Below the pieces are notes generated by a model. That model searched no databases. It saw only the letters and a list, made by a program, of their open reading frames with translations, and was not told where the DNA came from. From Streptomyces sp. NBC_01549 (GTDB lineage: Bacteria > Actinomycetota > Actinomycetes > Streptomycetales > Streptomycetaceae): DNA of 64,000 nt. A program made the translations under genes and the position numbers. The stretch covers positions 62,001-126,000 of the forward strand of contig NZ_JAPEPW010000006.1 of assembly GCF_026339955.1 (NCBI RefSeq). Direction: 5' to 3'. This document shows, piece after piece, positions 44,171 through 52,371 of this stretch (position 1 is the stretch's first letter; every line of letters starts with the position of its first letter).

Positions 44171-44701
44171 ATGACTGAGGTGATCGTTCTCAACGGTGGT
44201 TCCAGCTCCGGGAAGTCCGGGATCGCCCGGTGTCTGCAGGCGGTGCTGCCGGATCCGTGGCTGGCTCTCGGGACCGACACGCTGGTTGACGCGATGCCCG
44301 CGTCCATGCAGGCGTCGGATGCGGGGATCGAGTTCGCTCCGGACGGAGAGGTGGTCGTCGGGCCGGAGTTCCGGACGCTGGAAGCGGCATGGATCGAGGG
44401 AGTCGCCGCGATGGCCCGTGCGGGCGCCCGGGTCATCGTCGATGAGGTCTTCCTCGGCGGAGCGGACTCGCAGCAGCGGTGGCAGAAGACTTTGCGTGAC
44501 CTGCGGGTGCTGTGGGTCGGCGTCCGGTGTGACGGTGCGGTTGCCGCAGGCCGTGAGGTCGCACGAGGCGATCGGGTCATCGGGATGGCCGTGTCCCAGG
44601 CGGATGTGGTCCACCGGGGCGTGGTCTATGACCTGGAGGTGGACACCACGCATGCCGAGTCGATGGAGTGCGCACGGGCCATCGCCGCACGTGTCAGGTG
44701 A
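44171..44701 (+). CDS. Chloramphenicol 3-O-phosphotransferase-like kinase (IS passenger)
   Basis: A 176-residue P-loop kinase. Walker A is IVLNGGSSSGKSGIARCLQ at about residues 5-23. LALGTDTLVDAMPASMQAS is the substrate-binding segment with the acidic residue used for phosphotransfer in the CPT family. ARVIVDEVFLGGADSQQRWQ follows, and RCDGAVAAGREVARGDRVIG is the lid with Arg residues. CPT proteins inactivate chloramphenicol by phosphorylation, but many homologues have other or unknown substrates, so resistance is not established. ATG 44171 has only a weak ribosome site. The gene is enclosed by IS630-type inverted repeats, tail-to-tail with the transposase. Confidence 0.82.
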   Translation: MTEVIVLNGGSSSGKSGIARCLQAVLPDPWLALGTDTLVDAMPASMQASDAGIEFAPDGEVVVGPEFRTLEAAWIEGVAAMARAGARVIVDEVFLGGADSQQRWQKTLRDLRVLWVGVRCDGAVAAGREVARGDRVIGMAVSQADVVHRGVVYDLEVDTTHAESMECARAIAARVR

Positions 44702-44746
44702 TCGACAGCGCGGCTGTCTGCCGCTATGACCGGGGCGCCGTGATGA

Positions 44747-45861
44747 TCAGGCCGCTGTTGCCAGGGGTCGTCGTCCCCAGCGGATGCCCTTCTCGCTGCG
44801 GATCCGGGCGCGTTCGCGGCGTTGGGCGGCCAGCAAGTCGGGGTGGCGGGCGGCGCCAGCGCAGGTAACGGTGCAGCTCGCGGGTCTGGACGGTGTGGTT
44901 GGGGTGGTGGAAGTTGGCGAGGGGTGAACTGTCGCAGCGGTCCGAAGTGCGCTTCGATCGGGTTGGCCCATGAGGCGTTGGTCGGGGTGAAGCACAGTTC
45001 GACCTTGTTCTTCTTCGCCCAGCGGCGGATCTTGTTGCCCGTGTGGGCGGAGAGGTTGTCCAGGATGATGTAGATCGGGGCGCCGTCGGGGCGGGCGGCC
45101 CGGATCGACTTCAGGGCCGTGAGGGTGTTGGCCGTGCCTTTGCGGCGGCGGTTGACGCCCCACAGGGTGTCGTCACCGACGGAGTAGCAGCCGTGGAAAT
45201 AGGTGATGCCGTGGGTGCGGTGGTAGGTCGCCGGCAGCCGGTCGGGCCGGCCGCGTTGGGCCCAGCAGGATCCTGCGGTGGGCCGGATGCCCAGCGGGCC
45301 GAACTCATCGAAGGCGAACGTGCGGTCCGGGAAGTGCTCCAGGACGTGCTCGATCCGGTCGAGCTTGGCGTCGCGGGCGGGGTCGGTTGACTCCTTCCAC
45401 GTCTTGGTGCGCTGGAAGGTGACCCCGCGGCGGGCCAGTAGCATTCGCAGAGCCTCACGGCCGATGCGGATCACCCTGCCGTGGACTTTGCGCAGATAGG
45501 CGGCGAGTTTGCGGATGGACCAGCGGGTGAAGGGCTGGTCGAGTCTGCGGGGGCGGGTGGTGGCCGTCTGGATGACGAAGTCCTCGTCGTCAGGGCTGAG
45601 CAGGCGGGGACGGCCTCCCGCCCACTGAGGGTCCAAGCAGGCCAGGCCGATCTCGTTGAACCGGTGGATCACATCGCGCACCGTGTCCTCGTCGGCTTGG
45701 ACCAGCTGGGCGATCACCGGAACCCGGTTACCTCCGGCCGAGGCCAGGATCATCATCGCGCGCCGGTAGCGCACCGTACTGGTGCTGCCCCGGCGCACGA
45801 TCTGCTGAAGCCTCTGCCCTTCCTGGTCGGTCAGTCTGCGGACCTTGACTGGCTCTGCCAC
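44747..45861 (-). pseudogene. IS630-family transposase with 3' frameshifts
   Basis: Starts at GTG 45861 with GGAGGC upstream. An HTH N-terminal region (LVQADEDTVRDVIHRFNEIG) is followed by the DDE domain: RTFAFDEFGPLGIRPTAG (first Asp), YIILDNLSAHTGNKIRRW (second Asp) and TNASWANPIEAHFGPLRQFT (Glu). After RQFT two indels (near 44932 and 44848) alter the frame. The family C-terminus is recovered only in another frame (LLAAQRRERARIRSEKGIRW, stop 44747). All catalytic residues precede the shifts. Activity is doubtful but not excluded. Confidence 0.78.
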
Positions 45862-45962
45862 CGCGCCTCCACGCACCAGATTGGATGTCGGTACACATCC
45901 AACCGCGCGCAAGTCCCGCACCGCGAACGGCAACCCGGTGAACCTTCGCGGTCAGAGCACTA

Positions 45963-46203
45963 GGAAGGACGCTGCAGGTCCAACCTTGCTGTTCCTCGCC
46001 GCTGTCCCCCGGCCGGACCGTCTTCCCCATCATGCCCATGCCGTTGACCTCCGGCCGATTCGGCGACCCGGTCTCGGGCTGACCGTGCTGGCCTACGACG
46101 ACACAGGACTGATCCAGGCGATCCATCGCACTGGCACCGCAGGCCCTGGGCCGCGTCGATATCTTCAGCCGCGAACTGTCGAGGATCTCGGCTTCGGCAC
46201 GAT
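45963..46203. other. Intergenic stretch
   Basis: About 240 bases between the IS630-type element and the aldo/keto reductase terminator. No recognisable gene was seen in it. Confidence 0.35.
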
Positions 46204-46235
46204 CTGGCACCCGTGACCACTGTCACGGGTGCCAG
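46204..46235 (-). terminator. Terminator hairpin after aldo/keto reductase
   Basis: CTGGCACCCGTGA and its exact complement (13 bp) enclose the 6-base loop CCACTG, about 28 bases past the reductase stop at 46263. It is a good terminator candidate. Confidence 0.75.
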
Positions 46236-46262
46236 GAGTCTCCAACGGCGGATGTGACTGCC

Positions 46263-47084
46263 TCAGACGGCCCTCGTCAATGCTTCGAACTCCTCGTCCG
46301 AAAGCCGCACCGAGGCCGCTGCGACGTTCTCCTCTATATGGGCAACCGACGACGTGCCGGGAATGGGCAGGATCACTGGGGATCGGCGCAGTAGCCAGGC
46401 GAGTGCGAGCTGGGATGGCGTCGCGCCGCGGCTCTTGCTGATCGTCGCCAGCGGGCCACTGGGTTCGGCGAGCGTGCCGGTCGCGATGGGGAACCACGGG
46501 ATGAACGCGAGGTTCTCGGCTTCACAGTAGTCGAGGACGTCTTCGGAGGTACGGTCGGCGAGATTGTAGAGGTTCTGGACCGACACGATCTCGGCAGCCT
46601 CTCGGGCCTGTTCGAGCTCGGCCACCGAGACCTGGGACAGACCGATGTGCCGGATCTTTCCCTCTTGCTGGAGCCGTGTCAGCTCGCCGAGGGAGTCCGC
46701 GACCGGCACCGTCGGGTCGATGCGGTGCAGCTGGTACAGGTCGATGCGCTCGCCACCGAGGTTCCGCAGGCTCAACTCGGCCTGCTGCCTCAGGTACTCG
46801 GGCCGGCCGTTCGGCTGCCACAAGCCCGGACCGGGCCGGGTGAAACCGCCCTTTGTGGCGATGCCCAAATCGACGGGGTACGGATGCAGCGCCTGCTTGA
46901 TCAGCCGCTCGCTGACGGACGGACCGTAGGAATCCGCCGTGTCGATGAACGTCACCCCGAGCTCGACCAGCCGACGCAGCACCCTCACCGCCTCGTCGGG
47001 GTCCTGCGGTTCGCCCCAGACGCCGGGCCCGGTGATGCGCATCGCGCCGAATCCGAGGCGATGCACCGGCAGATCACCGCCTAG
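46263..47084 (-). pseudogene. Aldo/keto reductase, main part (5' end separated by IS)
   Basis: With the 45 bases at 48797-48841 joined across one CTAG, the gene encodes a complete 288-residue reductase. This part covers LPVHRLGFGAMRITGPG, the catalytic Asp-Tyr region LGVTFIDTADSYGPSVSERL, the Lys in DLGIATKGGF, the His in LYQLHRIDPTVPV, and the NADPH-binding IPGTSSVAHIEENVAAAS. It reduces aldehydes or ketones with NADPH; the substrate is unknown. An internal start could give a shortened protein (Met at 47066, 267 residues) that still has the catalytic residues. Activity is uncertain. Confidence 0.85.
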
Positions 47085-48792
47085 GAGCGTGTCTCAGTAA
47101 CGGACACCCCGCTTGCGGTTCGTGATCATTCATGCGGGATGATCTCGGTATGCGTGATCGGGATGGTCTGTTCGAGATCGAGCCGGGTGAGAAGGAGCAG
47201 CCGCAGGGTCGTCCGGCGGCGGTGGACAAGACGTTCCGGGCGTTCGACCCGCACCAGGTCCTGCTGCTGCCGCCGTCGCTGGACGACTGGCTGCCCGAGG
47301 ATCACCTGGCCCGGTTCGTTGCCGACCTGGTCGACGAGGTGCTCGACCTGTCGCCGATCCTGGCGGACTACACCGAAAAGCGCGGCTACCCGCCCTACGA
47401 TCCGCGGCTGATGGTGCGGCTGCTGATCTACGGCTACACCACCGGGGTGCGCTCCTCGCGGGCGATCACGCGTAAGTGTGTCGATGACGTCGCGTTCCGG
47501 TTCCTGGCCGCCGACCAGGCTCCGGACTTCCGCTCGATCGCCCGGTTCCGCCGCCGCCACCTGGACGCGCTCGCCGGCCTGTTCCTGCAGTCGCTGCACC
47601 TGGCGCGGAAGCTGGACATGGTCAAGATGGGCCGCGTCGCGCTGGACGGCACCAAGCTGGAGGCCAGCGCATCCAAGCACAAGGCGATGAGCTACGGCCG
47701 CCTGATCGGCAAGGAAGAGCAGATCGAAGCCGAGATCGCCGCCCTGGAGGCCACGGCCCGGTCCCTGCTGGACGACGCCGAAGCAGTCGATACCGCCGAA
47801 GATGCCCGGTTCGGCGTGGACGGCAAAGAGGCCGACCTGCCCGCCGAGCTGGACCGGCGCGAGAAGCGCCTGGCCAGGCTGCAGGCCGCCCGCGCGCAGA
47901 TCGAGACCGAGGCCGCCGACAAGGCCCGCGCTCACGCCGAAGACAAGGAACGCCGCCGTCAGGAACGCGCCGGGACCAGCGACGAGCGGGCCGTCACCGA
48001 CGCGGGCGAGCAGGCAGCAGCCAAGGCCCGGCCCAAGCCCAAGGCCCAGGCCAACTTCACCGACCCCGACTCGCGGATCATGAAGAACAGCGACGGCGCC
48101 TACATCCAGGCCTACAACGCCCAGGCCGTCGTCGATGAAGAGCACCAGGTCATCACGGCCGCCGACATCACCACCAACGCCTCGGACGCGCTGAACTACA
48201 CCCCGATGCTCGACCAGTCCGCGCAGAACACCGGCGTCCACCCGGGGCAGGCCCTCGTCGATGCCGGCTACTGCTCCGAGACCAACCTGCAGGCCTCCAA
48301 AGAGCGCCAACTCGCCTGCGGCACCGATACGTTCATGGCCACCGGCCGACTCGGCCACGACGAACAGGTCCCGCCCGCACCCCGCGGACGCATCCCCGCC
48401 AGCGCCACCCTCAAGGAGCGCATGGCCCGCACACTGCGGACGAAGCCCGGCAAGGCCGCCTACAGCCGCCGCAAAGCGATCGTCGAACCCGTCTTCGGCC
48501 AGATCATGACCTGCCAGAACGGCCGCCAACTCCTCCTCCGCGGCGAGGACGGAGCCCGCGGCGAGTGGCGACTGCTGGCCGCCTGCCACAACCTCCGCAA
48601 GATCTTCCGACACGCCGGAACCGCAGGACTCGCCGTCCTGGCCGGCTGACCATCCGGCCACACCGGCCTCAGCGGGCCGAAATCCCCCTCCGACCGACCC
48701 GCTCATCGGCCCCACAGGCGCTGACCGAGCGACCACGACCGATCCCGCCCATCACGACCTCCCGGCCAGTTGCCCGTTACTCAGACACGCTC
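47085..48792 (+). mobile_element. IS1182-type insertion sequence, 1708 bp
   Basis: The 19-base terminal repeats GAGCGTGTCTCAGTAACGG (47085) and the complement of GAGCGTGTCTGAGTAACGG (ending 48792) differ at one position. The target CTAG is duplicated (47081-47084 and 48793-48796). Removing the element plus one CTAG joins the aldo/keto reductase in frame (FLLGGDLPVHRLG). It contains one transposase gene and no passenger. Confidence 0.92.
47150..48649 (+). CDS. IS1182-family transposase
   Basis: A 499-residue DDE transposase. The N-terminal DUF772-type domain (TFRAFDPHQVLLLPPSLDDW, YPPYDPRLMVRLLIYGYTTG) is followed by the first Asp in VALDGTKLEASAS, a charged coiled-coil insert (about residues 195-290), the second Asp in ALVDAGYCSETNLQ, and the Glu in RKAIVEPVFGQIMTCQNGRQ. 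The length is normal and the frame intact, so the element is probably recent and active. I prefer the ATG at 47150 because it follows the left terminal repeat and precedes the conserved start. Confidence 0.93.
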   Translation: MRDRDGLFEIEPGEKEQPQGRPAAVDKTFRAFDPHQVLLLPPSLDDWLPEDHLARFVADLVDEVLDLSPILADYTEKRGYPPYDPRLMVRLLIYGYTTGVRSSRAITRKCVDDVAFRFLAADQAPDFRSIARFRRRHLDALAGLFLQSLHLARKLDMVKMGRVALDGTKLEASASKHKAMSYGRLIGKEEQIEAEIAALEATARSLLDDAEAVDTAEDARFGVDGKEADLPAELDRREKRLARLQAARAQIETEAADKARAHAEDKERRRQERAGTSDERAVTDAGEQAAAKARPKPKAQANFTDPDSRIMKNSDGAYIQAYNAQAVVDEEHQVITAADITTNASDALNYTPMLDQSAQNTGVHPGQALVDAGYCSETNLQASKERQLACGTDTFMATGRLGHDEQVPPAPRGRIPASATLKERMARTLRTKPGKAAYSRRKAIVEPVFGQIMTCQNGRQLLLRGEDGARGEWRLLAACHNLRKIFRHAGTAGLAVLAG

Positions 48793-48841
48793 CTAGCAGG
48801 AAGGTGCCGGAGGACGCTGCTGGGGAGGGAGTGGTGCTCAC
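48793..48841 (-). pseudogene. Aldo/keto reductase, separated 5' end
   Basis: GTG 48841 (GAAGGA about eight bases upstream) starts STTPSPAASSGTFLL, which continues across the insertion site into GGDLPVHRLGFGAMR at 47083. The Ser/Thr-rich head followed by GTF-x-LGGDL is the usual opening of this reductase group. Confidence 0.8.
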
Positions 48842-49189
48842 CGGGATTCCTTCTTTCCACACGTGCTGAGATCTGGGGACGACGGCGGCGTGGGCCCAGC
48901 CGACGTGAGTCAACCTCCCACCTCACGCACTTCCGGTCCCTCACATATTCAGGCGATCCTGGTCGACGGTGCTCCACGGCTGCCTACGACCCGTCTAATC
49001 AGCCAATGGAGGTAGGAGCCACAGCCCAGGGCGACCGACGCGCCGCAAGCTGACCGGGCAGGGCATGGGTGCCCGAGGCCCGGACGTCACCTCTTTGGAT
49101 GAGGGACAGGTAGACAGCCCCAGCAGAGGATGGAACAACCTGAGGGACGGGCCCACCCGTGCTTGCCCACCAGCGAGAGAAGGCACCAC
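48842..49189. other. Divergent intergenic region
   Basis: About 350 bases between the aldo/keto reductase start (minus) and the flavin oxidoreductase (plus). It holds both promoters. I could not identify clear operators. Confidence 0.4.
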
Positions 49190-50863
49190 ATGGACCCCGT
49201 CGGACGAGGCGAGCACTCGGCATGGGCCCCGGTCGCACCGCTCTCCGGCGACCAACTCAAGAGACTGGCAGCGCTCGGATCAGAGTTTCCGGCGAACTCC
49301 GGCGAGACCCTCTTCGCGGCGGGCGATGCGTCCTACGACTTCTTTGTCGTCCTCGAGGGGTCTGCGGATATCGTCGACCGGCTCGGTGAGGCGCACGAGC
49401 GACTGGTCGCCTCATACGGGCCCGCGGAGTTCCTGGGCGAGATAGGCATGCTGACGGGAGAGCACTCCCGCTTTGCAGGTGTCATGAAGACCCCAGGCCG
49501 ACTGCTGCGAGTTCCGGTCCATCAGATTCACATGCTCGTCGCGCAGGACGCCGGCCTCAGTGAATACATCCTGCGGACGTTCCTGGAGCGCCGGGCGAAC
49601 CTGATGCGCAGGGGCGCAGGACTCACACTCATCGGTTCCCGGTACGACGAACGCTGCCGAGCGCTTCTGCAGTCGTTCTCGCTCAGCCGAACAGCCTTGC
49701 ACTGGATGGATCTCGAAGAGCAGCCAGAGGCCGAGGCGCTTCTGCGAGAACTCCGGATACCTGTGACAGACCTTCCTATCGTCCTCATCCCCGGCCGGCC
49801 TATGCTGCGCAATCCACAGCCGGCCGACATCGCCGCGGAGTTCGGAGAGCCGCTCACCTCGGTCGATGACGACAACCAGGATGTCGGTGACCTGCTCGTT
49901 GTCGGCGGTGGCCCCGGCGGTCTGGCGGCAGCGATGTACGGCGCCTCGGAAGGGCTACAGACCACTCTCATCGATGCCGCGGCCTTCGGCGGCCAGGCTG
50001 GTACGTCCTCCAGAATTGAGAACTACCTCGGATTTCCGGCCGGTCTCTCGGGTGCCGAGCTGGCTGCGCGGGGGACGATCCAGGCGGCGAAGTTCGGGGT
50101 CCGGCTCCACCGGAGCGCCCGGGCGGCGGCCTTCGCCAGTCAGAACGGCATACACACCGTCACCTGCGACGACGAACGGGTTTTCAGGGCGCGCGACGTC
50201 GTCATCGCCAGCGGAGTCGACTATCGGCGCCTGGCTGTCCCCGGGATCGAAACCTGGGAAGGCAACGGCGTCTACTACTCCGCGACGGTCGCTGAGGCAA
50301 GGTACGCGCCCGGGCGGCCCGTGGCCGTGATCGGCGGCGCGAACTCGGCAGGCCAAGCGGCGATGTTCCTGGCCCGGACGTCCGATCCGGTGTACCTCCT
50401 GATACGGGGACACGACCTCGAGCATTCGATGTCCCGCTACCTGATAGACGCGATCACCTCCAATCCGAAGATCCATGTACGAGTACGAACGGAAGCGGTC
50501 GGCATCACGGCGGATTCCTCGGTCACAGGGCTCGAGGTGGTGGACCGGACCACCAGTCAGCGCTCCGCCCTGGAGGTCGCCGCGGTCTTCGTGTTCATCG
50601 GCGCCACGCCCTGCACCGGCTGGCTCGACAACCAGCTGGCGATGGACCCCGAGGGTTTCCTGCTCACGGGACACGACCTCGACGCTCTCGCGACCGGCCA
50701 TCGAGCGCCATTCCCTTTCGAAACGAGTGTCCGTGGCGTGTTCTGCGTCGGCGACGTGCGAAGCGGGAGTGTCAAGCGTGTCGCCACAGCGGTCGGTGAG
50801 GGATCCGCAGCGGTACGGCTGGTCTTCGAGCGGCACCGGGTCGACGGGGAAGACATGTTGTGA
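49190..50863 (+). CDS. cNMP-binding-domain flavin oxidoreductase lacking the thioredoxin-reductase CxxC
   Basis: A 557-residue cytoplasmic flavoprotein. An N-terminal CRP-like cyclic-nucleotide domain (about 20-140, GETLFAAGDASYDFFVVLEG and AEFLGEIGMLTGEHSRFAGV) is followed by a short linker domain. A thioredoxin-reductase-like FAD/NAD fold follows, with GGGPGGLAAAMYGASEGL at about 238, GGANSAGQAAMFLARTSDPV (NADPH) at about 380 and a GDVRSGSVKRVATAVGEGSA FAD end motif. Where thioredoxin reductases have CxxC, this protein reads YYSATVAEARY, with no cysteines. It is therefore not a disulfide reductase of the usual kind and may pass electrons to another acceptor. The start at 49190 follows GAGAAGG. 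Confidence 0.87.
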   Translation: MDPVGRGEHSAWAPVAPLSGDQLKRLAALGSEFPANSGETLFAAGDASYDFFVVLEGSADIVDRLGEAHERLVASYGPAEFLGEIGMLTGEHSRFAGVMKTPGRLLRVPVHQIHMLVAQDAGLSEYILRTFLERRANLMRRGAGLTLIGSRYDERCRALLQSFSLSRTALHWMDLEEQPEAEALLRELRIPVTDLPIVLIPGRPMLRNPQPADIAAEFGEPLTSVDDDNQDVGDLLVVGGGPGGLAAAMYGASEGLQTTLIDAAAFGGQAGTSSRIENYLGFPAGLSGAELAARGTIQAAKFGVRLHRSARAAAFASQNGIHTVTCDDERVFRARDVVIASGVDYRRLAVPGIETWEGNGVYYSATVAEARYAPGRPVAVIGGANSAGQAAMFLARTSDPVYLLIRGHDLEHSMSRYLIDAITSNPKIHVRVRTEAVGITADSSVTGLEVVDRTTSQRSALEVAAVFVFIGATPCTGWLDNQLAMDPEGFLLTGHDLDALATGHRAPFPFETSVRGVFCVGDVRSGSVKRVATAVGEGSAAVRLVFERHRVDGEDML

Positions 50864-51075
50864 CCATCGGCTCTATTCACTGCGCTCCTGGAGCCGACCG
50901 CCTGGCAGCCACCCGCGGTCAGCTCGCCGAGAGCGCCGCGTCGAAGAAGGAGTAGCAGCTTGACCACGGTCACCCCCGCTCACCTCTATATGCGATGTCG
51001 CGGAGAGCCGACCATCGACAACGATGCCTGCATGGGCGTCTTTGCCGACCCAACGATCCAAAGCTTGGAGGGCAC

Positions 51076-51564
51076 ATGCCTGTCTCGAAGGCACATGCAA
51101 CCTGGAACGGCGACATCCCCAGCGGATCTGGGAACTTCACCGCCGGCGACAGCATCGCCGGGGGCGTGACGTACAAGTCCCGCTTCGAGGGCGGCCCCGG
51201 ATCCAACCCGGAGCAGCTCATCGGTGCAGCTCACGCCACGTGCTTCTCGATGGCCCTCGCCAGCGCGCTGGCGAGCGCGGGCTTCCCCGCCGAGTCGATC
51301 GAGACAGATGCTTCGGTGACACTGCGGCCGGTCGACGGCTCTCCGACGATCACGAAGATCGAGCTCGTGACGCGGGGCAGGGTCCCTGGGGTCGGGCCGG
51401 CCGAGTTCCGTGAGTTCGCTGAATCGGCGAAGGCGACCTGCCCGGTCAGCCGTGCGTTGGCGAGCGTCCCCGAAGTCACCCGGATCTTCAATCGTCCGAA
51501 TCCCATGGCTCCGAAGATTCTAATCTTCGGTCCGCCGGGGCGGGAACGCCGCGGGGCCTTGTAG
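51076..51564 (+). CDS. OsmC-family peroxide-resistance protein with altered 3' end
   Basis: A 162-residue reading; ATG 51076 has GGAGGG upstream. It has the OsmC start VSKAHATWNGDIPSGSGNF, the first catalytic Cys in GAAHATCFSMALASALASAG, and the second in ESAKATCPVSRALASVPEVT. Both thiols and the usual Glu/Arg surroundings are present, so hydroperoxide reduction is possible. The normal short C-terminal strand and stop are lost after VPEVT (about 51480). The last 27 residues are antisense to the DUF1707 gene. The product may fold poorly. Confidence 0.8.
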   Translation: MPVSKAHATWNGDIPSGSGNFTAGDSIAGGVTYKSRFEGGPGSNPEQLIGAAHATCFSMALASALASAGFPAESIETDASVTLRPVDGSPTITKIELVTRGRVPGVGPAEFREFAESAKATCPVSRALASVPEVTRIFNRPNPMAPKILIFGPPGRERRGAL

Positions 51565-52007
51565 CGCAGATCCTTCCACTCAGTGCGCAAACCCTCGACG
51601 TCAACGACCGCGTCGCGAGGCACAGTGATTCTGGCCCCGCCGATTCCAAGCTGCAGCTCTATGTCGACGACCGGATGCTCGATGATCGCCCGGGACAGAT
51701 CCAGGCGCACCCTTCCGAAGGCGGACTCGACCTTGAGGATCCGAGGCACCCGCCATGCGCCGCGCCGCTGGATCCGTCCGCCGGCGGCGGCGATTGTTGA
51801 CGTGATGCCCGGGTGCTCCTCCGGGAGTGAGGCCAGAGCCGACACGAGCTCGCTGTGCGCCTTGGCGGTGAGCACATGGTGGAGACGTTCGTCCAACTCC
51901 CCATGCGAGATGAGCCCTTCGGCGTACGTCTCCTGCAGGCGCTGCACGGCTGTATCGCGGTCGTCTTCGCCGATCAGCGGCGGCGTGTCTTCCGGTAAGG
52001 GGGCCAC
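51231..52007 (-). CDS. DUF1707 (SHOCT-like) protein, 3' end fused to antisense OsmC
   Basis: A DUF1707 N-terminal helix pair (IGEDDRDTAVQRLQETYAEG, LISHGELDERLHHVLTAKAH) is followed by a middle linker and a beta-helix-like C-terminal region (VVDIELQLGIGGARITVPRD, GGPKIRIFGAMGFGRLKIR). Such proteins are small stress- or envelope-related cytoplasmic proteins of unclear function. The genuine protein probably ended soon after LKIR (about 51490). The remaining 85 residues are antisense to the OsmC gene. The start GTG/ATG near 52007 is the family start. Confidence 0.72.
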   Translation of the reverse strand: MAPLPEDTPPLIGEDDRDTAVQRLQETYAEGLISHGELDERLHHVLTAKAHSELVSALASLPEEHPGITSTIAAAGGRIQRRGAWRVPRILKVESAFGRVRLDLSRAIIEHPVVDIELQLGIGGARITVPRDAVVDVEGLRTEWKDLRYKAPRRSRPGGPKIRIFGAMGFGRLKIRVTSGTLANARLTGQVAFADSANSRNSAGPTPGTLPRVTSSIFVIVGEPSTGRSVTEASVSIDSAGKPALASALARAIEKHVA

Positions 52008-52371
52008 CGTTTCACCCTACTGCCATGCCGGCGATGCGAACGCACCAACGTCCGTAGCGGGCAAGGCATCCGATGGGGAGGCCACCCGCTCGTCTTCACA
52101 CCGGTGCTGCGCGTCCGGAAGAACTTGGGGAGCGGGTGCGCCGCAAGCTCAGACGCCTCGATACCCGACACGTGGAACGCGAGGCTGCGGCAGCCGTTTC
52201 CCGAAGGAGGGGGTCCGCCTGATCCTGAGCTCTCTGGTCCTGATCGTGCTCCACGCAATGCCCGCGCGACGGCTCCAGGTACGGGCGTTGGGCGGCGTCG
52301 CCGAGAACCCGGCCTGGTCCTCGAAGAGGGTAAAGGTCCCAAGCGCCGCCGCAGTTGATATAAAAGGCACC
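52008..52371. other. Intergenic region upstream of SUKH gene
   Basis: About 360 bases with some protein-like readings but no family or ribosome site. The last 50 bases are relatively AT-rich (GATATAAAAGG) and include the SUKH ribosome site. Confidence 0.4.

Larger units (their letters stand above)
44073..45960. mobile_element. IS630-type element carrying a phosphotransferase-like passenger gene, 1888 bp
   Basis: Terminal inverted repeats of 30 bases match at 29 positions: GTGCTCTGACCGGGAAGG at 44073 and the complement of GTGCTCTGACCGCGAAGG ending at 45960. TA is duplicated on both sides (44071-44072 and 45961-45962) within CTAG. It encloses a plus-strand chloramphenicol-phosphotransferase-like gene and a convergent minus-strand IS630 transposase. 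The passenger lies wholly inside the repeats. Confidence 0.88.

Noticed and set aside
47126..48736. A 536-codon minus-strand frame opposite the IS1182 transposase.
   Set aside because: It is antisense to a transposase with all catalytic motifs, and no independent evidence supports it.
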